Source: JBCCZC01 sp039188505
Lineage (GTDB): Bacteria; Pseudomonadota; Gammaproteobacteria; Xanthomonadales; SZUA-38
DNA length: 10,870 nt
Assembly (NCBI GenBank): GCA_039188505.1
Contig: JBCCZC010000178.1
Coordinates: forward strand, 1 to 10,870
Direction of reading: 5' to 3'
The stretch's first letter is position 1; each line of letters opens with the position of its first letter. Of this stretch, positions 6,763 to 10,870 are shown piece by piece. The translations under genes and the position numbers were made by a program. The notes under the pieces are model-generated. The model had not been told where the DNA came from. It saw only the letters and a list, made by a program, of their open reading frames with translations, and ran no database searches.

Positions 6763-8076
6763 TCAGGGTTCGCAGGAGGCATCGGGCAAAAGACGGGCAA
6801 TGGGAACGGTGTCGGCCAATCCGAGACCCGGCAGATCGAAGGACAGGGTCGCGCCGTTGCAGTTGGAGAATTCGATCTCCATGGTGCCGATCGGTGCTGT
6901 CGTGACCGGAGTGGCCTCGTTGAAGATGCCGGCCTCGGTCGAGAAGACGTCCAGCTCAGCGCGTCCGTTCGCGTAGGTGCCCTGGGCCGTGAACCAGCGT
7001 TGACCGGCACCAGGAAGCAGGCCGCCGCCGCTCGTCGGCTCCGCATCGAAGGTGAACCAGGCGACGAAGATCGTGCCGCCGTCCTCGCTGATGTCCACGA
7101 GGTAGCCCTGGCCCGGCAGGCTCTCCTCGAACCATGCACCCCGTAACCGAGCAGCGTCGGGAGTCGCCGCAAGCGTCTCGCCGACCCACGCATACATCCG
7201 TTCCTCGACCGTCAGTCCGGGCTCGATCTCACGGGTGAATACGCCCGTGGCACCAAAGCCGTGGCCGGCACCGGGGACCGGATGGAATTCGACCGGCACG
7301 CCCTGGTTTTCCGCCCGTGCCACCAGCAGTTCGGAGAGCTCGAACGACACTGTGGGGTCGGCCGTCCCGTGCACCGCGAAGAGGGCGGCCTCGCCGGCGT
7401 CGAGCTGGCCGGCCGCGGTTTCGGGATCCTCCGGTGGGATGACGCTGCCGCCCCAGAAATCCACCACGAACGACAGGGGCGGCGCTGCGATGCCGAAGTT
7501 GTCGATGACGTAGGCGAGATGAACGGAGGTGACGGCACCGGCAGAGCCGCCCAGCAGGCCGATCTGATCCGGGTCGATCGACAGCGACTCGGCGTTTGCG
7601 ACCAACCAGTCGAGGGCGGTCAGACCGTCGTCGATGGCGGCGAAAACTGCGTTGGCGAGGGACGACGGCGGGGCGAGGTCGAACAGCGGCGCGACCCGTT
7701 CCGAAGGCACCGGCGCATCGCCCTCCAGCCGGTAGTCGATCGAGGCCACCACATGACCGCGCGCCGCCAGTCCATTGGCGAAGCGGACAAGTTCGGGCTG
7801 CAGGCGCGAGCCGCCGACGAACCCGCCGCCGTGGATGATCAGGACCGCCGGGCTGCGCGCCCCGGCCCGGTCGGCAATTTGCGGCTCGTAGAGATCGAGC
7901 AGCAGCGGCATGTTGCCGGGTAGCGGCGCATTGACGGCCCCGCTGCCAAAGACAACGTTGGAGGTGACCTGGACATCGTAGATCGGAAGCTCCGCAGGCA
8001 AACGGGTCTGCGCGCTCGCGGCTTGCGCGAGGACGAGCACAGGGAGCAGCAGGAGCGGGGGAAAGAGACGGGTCAT
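6763..8076 (-). CDS. Secreted alpha/beta hydrolase (esterase-like) with extra C-terminal domain
   Basis: A 437-residue exported protein. Residues 1-22 form a signal peptide (hydrophobic Leu/Val core, cleavage near ASA-Q). The hydrolase domain has the oxyanion-hole motif HGGG (82-85), the nucleophile in GGSAG (Ser178), Asp240 in GTADPTV and His272 in GAGHGF, a complete Ser-Asp-His triad in canonical order. This resembles the carboxylesterase/hormone-sensitive-lipase group, which cleaves short-chain or feruloyl-type esters; the true substrate is unknown. The domain ends near residue 305. A beta-rich segment follows (312-437): GAWFEESLPGQGYLVDI, VAWFTFD, QRWFTAQGTY, IEFSNCNGATLSFD, with two late cysteines (C406, C435) that could form a disulfide. 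I recall similar GxWYxPxxxGQG modules at the end of other secreted proteins from Xanthomonadales-like bacteria. The ATG at 8076 has AAGG about nine bases upstream. Confidence 0.9.
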   Translation of the reverse strand: MTRLFPPLLLLPVLVLAQAASAQTRLPAELPIYDVQVTSNVVFGSGAVNAPLPGNMPLLLDLYEPQIADRAGARSPAVLIIHGGGFVGGSRLQPELVRFANGLAARGHVVASIDYRLEGDAPVPSERVAPLFDLAPPSSLANAVFAAIDDGLTALDWLVANAESLSIDPDQIGLLGGSAGAVTSVHLAYVIDNFGIAAPPLSFVVDFWGGSVIPPEDPETAAGQLDAGEAALFAVHGTADPTVSFELSELLVARAENQGVPVEFHPVPGAGHGFGATGVFTREIEPGLTVEERMYAWVGETLAATPDAARLRGAWFEESLPGQGYLVDISEDGGTIFVAWFTFDAEPTSGGGLLPGAGQRWFTAQGTYANGRAELDVFSTEAGIFNEATPVTTAPIGTMEIEFSNCNGATLSFDLPGLGLADTVPIARLLPDASCEP

Positions 8077-8109
8077 GTCACTACGCCTTGATCAGTTCGA
8101 CTATTCAGG

Positions 8110-8134
8110 CAACGCAAGGGTCGCCATTGCGTTG
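8110..8134. promoter_or_regulatory. Perfect 8-bp inverted repeat between sigma operon and esterase
   Basis: CAACGCAA (8110-8117) and TTGCGTTG (8127-8134) form a perfect inverted repeat around a 9-bp centre, in the 95-bp gap between the membrane protein stop and the esterase start. Neither strand has a T-tract after it, so it is not a classical terminator. Its place 34 bp upstream of the esterase start suits an operator or an mRNA 5' hairpin. Confidence 0.45.
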
Positions 8135-8171
8135 ACAACCGCGCTGCAGATGGCCCGATGTCCGCGCTCGG

Positions 8172-8762
8172 TCAGGTCTCCCGGAGCAGGCCCTGCAGCT
8201 GAATCAACCGATCACGCTCCCGCTGCTTGCGCCTCGCGTACCACTCGGATGTCGCGAACCAGCCCACGAAGAGGCTGAGGGCGCCGATGCGAACCGCGAC
8301 CTTCGCGCCGTCCGCGATGCCGAGGTCGAAGTCCGGCAGCACAACCTCGCTGGCGCCCATGATCACGCCGAGCGCGAACCCGAGAAGGATCGCGGCCTGG
8401 TTGAAGCGGGCCAGCAGGATTGAGGCGCGGCATCGGCGGATTGCCAGTGCCACGACGCTTTCCGGGTCGTCGCCGGCGCGGCGCCAGGTGCCGTGCCTGG
8501 CGGCCAGCGTCGCAGCCCAGCCGAGACCGACGCCGAACAGAATCAGGCCGATGAGCCAGCCTTCTCCAACGCCGAGGCCGTCGTGGGCCAGGAGGTAGAC
8601 GACGTAAAGCAGGCCCAGGGTCGCGATGACATCGCACGCGGTGAGGATCCAGATTCGCCGGGTTCGGCGATGCAGCGTAGCCAGCAGGTCGGGCAACGGA
8701 TCGGCCGGCGGCTCACGCCAGACCTGACCCAGTGCGTTCCAATCGAGTTCCCGTTCAGCCAT
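8172..8762 (-). CDS. Four-helix membrane protein, possible anti-sigma factor
   Basis: A 196-residue protein I do not recognise as a named family. The N-terminal cytosolic segment (1-36) contains WNALGQVWRE and ends in basic RRTRR; predicted membrane helices lie at about 37-59, 69-88, 116-137 and 155-172; a basic, coiled-coil-like tail (175-194, YARRKQRERDRLIQLQ) follows. The start ATG lies inside the end of the sigma-factor gene (8-bp overlap) with GGAG eight bases upstream, so translation is coupled. Genes in this position after ECF sigma factors commonly encode membrane anti-sigma factors, which hold the sigma factor through a cytosolic N-terminal domain. However, there is no ZAS-type HxxxCxxC zinc motif and no large periplasmic domain. 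The role is therefore inferred from context only. Confidence 0.85.
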   Translation of the reverse strand: MAERELDWNALGQVWREPPADPLPDLLATLHRRTRRIWILTACDVIATLGLLYVVYLLAHDGLGVGEGWLIGLILFGVGLGWAATLAARHGTWRRAGDDPESVVALAIRRCRASILLARFNQAAILLGFALGVIMGASEVVLPDFDLGIADGAKVAVRIGALSLFVGWFATSEWYARRKQRERDRLIQLQGLLRET

Positions 8763-9303
8763 GCAGCAGCTCCGTCAGGCGCTTGCGGGCGCGGTTGAGC
8801 CGCACTCCGACGTTGGATACCGTGAGGTCGAGGACGGTGGCGATCTCCTCGTAGGAAAGGCCCTCGAAGGCGAGCGCGACCACCTGGCGCTGGCCGATGG
8901 GCAGCTCGCGGACGGCAGCGAGCAGCGCTTCCTGGGCGACGAGCGACTCGGAGCCCGCTGCGGCGGCTGCCGCGGGAACCTGGGCCTCGGGCTGCTCGAC
9001 CAGCCGCCGGCGCTTCTCCCGAGCCCCGTGCGTCGCGCATCGGTTATGAGCGACGCGGAGGGCGAAGGTTCGAAAGCTGCTATCCCCGCGAAAGCTCGGG
9101 GTCGCTTGCCACAGCGCCAGCGCGATGTCCTGGAGCAGGTCCTCGCGCCGGGACGGATCGGCTTCGTAGCTGGCCGCCACGCGATACAGCAGCGCGGCGT
9201 GCTCGGCGAGAAACGTCCGGCAGGTCTCGAGCTGTTCCGCCTGGGCACCCATCGGCGCAAGGCTAGCCGAATCGCCCGCAGTTGGCATGGCGGCAGCGGT
9301 CAT
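8755..9303 (-). CDS. ECF-family RNA polymerase sigma factor
   Basis: A 182-residue group 4 sigma factor that would direct RNA polymerase to a specific promoter set. Region sigma-2 spans about residues 34-100 (LLYRVAASY, then REDLLQDIALALWQATPSFRG, the core-binding and -10 recognition part, and SFRTFALRVAHNRC). An alanine-rich linker (108-119, with six Ala in a row) joins it to sigma-4 (121-180), whose helix-turn-helix LSYEEIATVLDLTVSNVGVRL recognises the -35 box. An ATG 12 bases upstream (9315) is in frame, but I chose 9303 because GGGAGAAACG, a good Shine-Dalgarno, directly precedes it while 9315 has none. The following gene overlaps by 8 bp and may be its anti-sigma partner. No autoregulatory promoter could be identified in the repeat-filled upstream gap. 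Confidence 0.94.
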   Translation of the reverse strand: MTAAAMPTAGDSASLAPMGAQAEQLETCRTFLAEHAALLYRVAASYEADPSRREDLLQDIALALWQATPSFRGDSSFRTFALRVAHNRCATHGAREKRRRLVEQPEAQVPAAAAAAGSESLVAQEALLAAVRELPIGQRQVVALAFEGLSYEEIATVLDLTVSNVGVRLNRARKRLTELLHG

Positions 9304-9392
9304 CGTTTCTCCCATCGAGCGTCAATCACCCACCGATCAAGCGTTCTCTTCGTTGGTGCGATCTTCCGCACTTCCGCTTCTCTGCTCCCCAG

Positions 9393-9416
9393 CTCTTCGG
9401 CTCTTCGGTTCTTCGG
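9393..9416 (+). repeat. Octamer microrepeat (CTCTTCGG)3
   Basis: Three head-to-tail copies of YTCTTCGG (CTCTTCGG, CTCTTCGG, TTCTTCGG). The flanks are pyrimidine-rich on the plus strand, so the complementary strand is purine-rich. Located about 90 bp upstream of the sigma-factor start. Confidence 0.8.
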
Positions 9417-9437
9417 CTTTCTCGCTTCATCGACCTG

Positions 9438-9595
9438 GAGAACAAAGCGATCGTGCCGGGCGGAGCCGCGATCCAAACCGGCAAGGCCGCCTGCCACTGG
9501 CGCTCTGCTTCTACGCTTCTGAGAACAAAACTCGCGAGTGTGAGCGTCTTCGCCTCGCCTGCGAGGCGGAGCAGCGATACGAGCCTTCCCTTAGG
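9438..9595 (-). repeat. Second, inverted locus of the 104-bp repeat family
   Basis: Read on the minus strand, this begins with AAGGGAAGGCTCGTATCGCT, continues with the repeat hairpin CGCCTCGC-AG-GCGAGGCG (9568-9551), then CGAAGACGCTCACACTCG and TTTTGTTCTCAGAAGCGTAG as in unit 1 of the left array. After about 78 bp of diverged unit, GGATCGC and a second GCTCCGCC-type segment appear at nearly the expected unit position, followed by GCTTTGTTCTCC (9449-9438). This is consistent with a second unit that lost about 22 bp. The orientation is opposite to the array at 1-391. The hairpin stem is perfect but differs from that at 193-210 by one exchanged base pair (C-G to T-A). Confidence 0.88.
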
Positions 9596-9600
9596 AGGCC

Positions 9601-10749
9601 TCAGTCTAATTGACCGAACACGATGCGCTCGCGGGTGAGCATCCGCGCACCGGCGAAAATGATGGCCGCCGTGATCGCGCCCGTGCCCGACGTGAGCAGC
9701 ACGATGTCGGCCAGCGACAGCGGCTCGGCGCGCATCATCGTCGTCAGCATCTGCTGGTGGCCGAGGACCGGCACCGCGTACATCCACGTTTCCGGCTCGA
9801 TCTCCTGGAAGACTACGACGAAGGCCACGATCGCGGGAATGAACGACAGCATGTTCAGGTAGGCGCTGGCCTCCTTGAACGTCTTTGCCCACATGGCAAG
9901 GCTCAGCTGCAGCGCCGCCGCGAAGCCAGCCAACGGCAGCAACCCCAGGAGCATCAGGCCCATGGCCGTCGCATCAAGGGACCAGGTGATGCCGATCTGG
10001 GTCAGGGGCACCTGGCTGAACGCGAGCCTCGAGGCGAGCAACGCCATGGCGATCCCGAGGGTGCCAAAAAGGAGCGCGTTCACCCATTTGCCGCTGAAGA
10101 CCGCCAGCGGTGAGACCGGCTGCGCCATCAACACCTCGAGGGAGTTGCGTTCGCGCTCCCCGGCGGACGAATCGATGGCCACCGCCATGGAACCGACAAA
10201 GGCCGCCAGGAGGAAGTAGATGCCGAGCAACCCCAGGACCGTCGTCGAGCGGGCCTCCGCGCTCGCAGTGTCCTTGCCGTCGACGACGACCGGACGGACG
10301 ACCGAGGGCGCCACGCCGCGCATGAGCAGGCGCAGTTGCCCGAGCTCGGCGCTGTAGGTCGTGATCAGCCGTTCGACGCGGCTCGCATCGCGCCGTGCTC
10401 CGGTGCGAGAGCGGTCAGCGATCACCTCGATCCGAATCAGACGGCCCTCGGCGAAACGCGTCCCGTAGTCCACGGGTATCACCATGCGGACGTCCGTGGC
10501 AGCGTCCGGTGCTTCGACGATCACGTCCTGGCCCGTGAGGAAGGCGATCAGGTCCGGCGCGTGCGTCGCACCCGTCACCGCAACTTCGATGGGCTCGGTC
10601 CGGGTCTGCTTATCAGCGACGATGGAGAGCATGCCGGCAACGAGCACCGGACCGGCGATGGCGAAGGTGGCTGCCGCGGTCAGCGAGCGCTTGTCGCGCA
10701 GGCTTTCCCTGAGTTCCTTGCGAAAGATGGCGATGAGTCTCTGGATCAT
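9601..10749 (-). CDS. ABC-2 type transporter permease (NatB-like)
   Basis: A 382-residue membrane protein of the ABC-2 permease group to which the sodium exporter subunit NatB belongs. It has a basic N-terminus FRKELRESLRDKRSL (9-23), first helix about 24-45, a large extracytoplasmic segment (46-168), and a helix cluster from about 169 to the end (about 169-192, 223-242, 260-285, 299-316, 345-367). The diagnostic cytosolic motif SSAGERERNSLEVLMAQPVS (194-213) is present. Such permeases need a separate ATPase, normally encoded just upstream on the same strand; none is visible, because minus-strand frames beyond the start contain stops or look like shadows. I chose the ATG at 10749: it gives the usual N-terminus, although an in-frame ATG at 10779 exists and no strong Shine-Dalgarno is present at either. 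The second repeat locus begins within six bases after the stop codon. The transported substrate is unknown. Confidence 0.88.
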   Translation of the reverse strand: MIQRLIAIFRKELRESLRDKRSLTAAATFAIAGPVLVAGMLSIVADKQTRTEPIEVAVTGATHAPDLIAFLTGQDVIVEAPDAATDVRMVIPVDYGTRFAEGRLIRIEVIADRSRTGARRDASRVERLITTYSAELGQLRLLMRGVAPSVVRPVVVDGKDTASAEARSTTVLGLLGIYFLLAAFVGSMAVAIDSSAGERERNSLEVLMAQPVSPLAVFSGKWVNALLFGTLGIAMALLASRLAFSQVPLTQIGITWSLDATAMGLMLLGLLPLAGFAAALQLSLAMWAKTFKEASAYLNMLSFIPAIVAFVVVFQEIEPETWMYAVPVLGHQQMLTTMMRAEPLSLADIVLLTSGTGAITAAIIFAGARMLTRERIVFGQLD

Positions 10750-10870
10750 GCCCGCCCGCGACGAGGTCACCCGCCGCATGCAGCCGGGCCGCGTCTACGT
10801 CGAGACCGGCGACGGCCTGGACCACCCTGTCATCCTCTGGGAAGACAACGGCCTGCTGTTCTACCTCGTC
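10748..10870 (+). CDS. Partial plus-strand gene of unknown function (runs off the window)
   Basis: The only plus-strand frame with coding character. From ATG 10748 it is open for 41 codons to the window edge, reading MPARDEVTRRMQPGR and then a segment with YVETGDGL, ILWEDNGLLFYLV. Of 41 codons, 39 end in G or C, while the open antisense frame has about 31 of 41 and the permease's own frame has stop codons here. I do not recognise the family. A better-supported start may be ATG 10778, with GAGGT ten bases upstream; in-frame ATGs at 10727 and 10733 would overlap the permease. Either way it lies head to head with the permease with about 0-30 bp between starts. It could instead be the interior of a gene truncated at a rearrangement or assembly join. 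Confidence 0.5.
   Translation, partial: MPARDEVTRRMQPGRVYVETGDGLDHPVILWEDNGLLFYLV

Larger units (their letters stand above)
9304..9600. other. Repeat-filled intergenic gap upstream of the sigma factor
   Basis: This 297-bp gap lies between the permease stop and the sigma-factor start. From right to left on the minus strand it holds the second locus of the 104-bp repeat family (9438-9595), then a purine-rich strand with the octamer microrepeat (9393-9416), then about 80 bp in which I find no convincing promoter. No protein-coding frame here is credible. The promoter of the sigma gene must lie in the last 100 bp or within the repeat. Confidence 0.7.

Noticed and set aside
8132..8137. Exact TTGACA -35 hexamer on the plus strand
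   Set aside because: No acceptable -10 hexamer 16-18 bp downstream and no plus-strand gene to drive.
9304..9370. ECF-type autoregulatory promoter for the sigma factor
   Set aside because: A GAAC-like element is present but no matching CGTC-type -10 at proper spacing; not enough to call.
8761..9522. Plus-strand frame of 253 codons across the sigma factor
   Set aside because: Antisense shadow of a clear sigma-2/sigma-4 protein, running on into the repeat.
10613..10825. 70-codon minus-strand frame upstream of and overlapping the permease, as a possible ATPase C-terminus
   Set aside because: It overlaps the permease out of frame over more than 130 bp, resembles no ABC ATPase C-terminus, and the opposite strand has much stronger G/C third-position bias.

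Overview
This is a high-GC (strong G/C bias at third codon positions) accessory-type stretch of a Gram-negative bacterial chromosome. A tripartite-type RND efflux pair with a periplasmic adaptor, Sec-exported proteins and an ECF sigma factor followed by a membrane protein indicate Gram-negative. The C-terminal beta-rich module on the secreted esterase and the W-x-x-L-type membrane protein after the sigma factor resemble proteins I associate with the Xanthomonadales/Wenzhouxiangella side of the Gammaproteobacteria; that placement is inference, and no rRNA or marker gene is present to confirm it.

Layout. Positions 1-391 hold an array of a 104-bp tandem repeat (three full units and one degenerate unit) whose most conserved feature is a short GC-rich hairpin. 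From about 400 to 10749 every convincing gene lies on the minus strand, so read from high to low coordinates: an ABC-2 type permease (NatB-like, 9601-10749); a repeat-filled gap (9304-9600) carrying a second, inverted locus of the same repeat family plus an octamer microrepeat; an ECF sigma factor and an overlapping four-helix membrane protein, a possible anti-sigma factor (8172-9303); a secreted alpha/beta hydrolase with an extra C-terminal domain (6763-8076); an adaptor and RND pump joined by an ATGA overlap (2452-6614); a small VOC/glyoxalase-fold protein and a DUF6868-like two-helix membrane protein (1719-2367); a class I SAM methyltransferase (883-1626); and a 65-residue glycine-zipper protein (402-599). 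At the right edge a plus-strand reading frame with near-perfect G/C third positions begins exactly where the permease begins, so the two meet head to head with almost no space.

How the parts work together. The only clearly co-translated pairs are adaptor/RND pump and sigma factor/membrane protein. The pump has no local outer-membrane channel or regulator and the permease has no ATPase on the visible side, so both depend on genes elsewhere. No complete, obviously new defence or metabolic system is visible. The most unusual elements are the 104-bp repeat family with paired changes in its hairpin, present in two loci in opposite orientation, and the abrupt head-to-head junction at about 10749.
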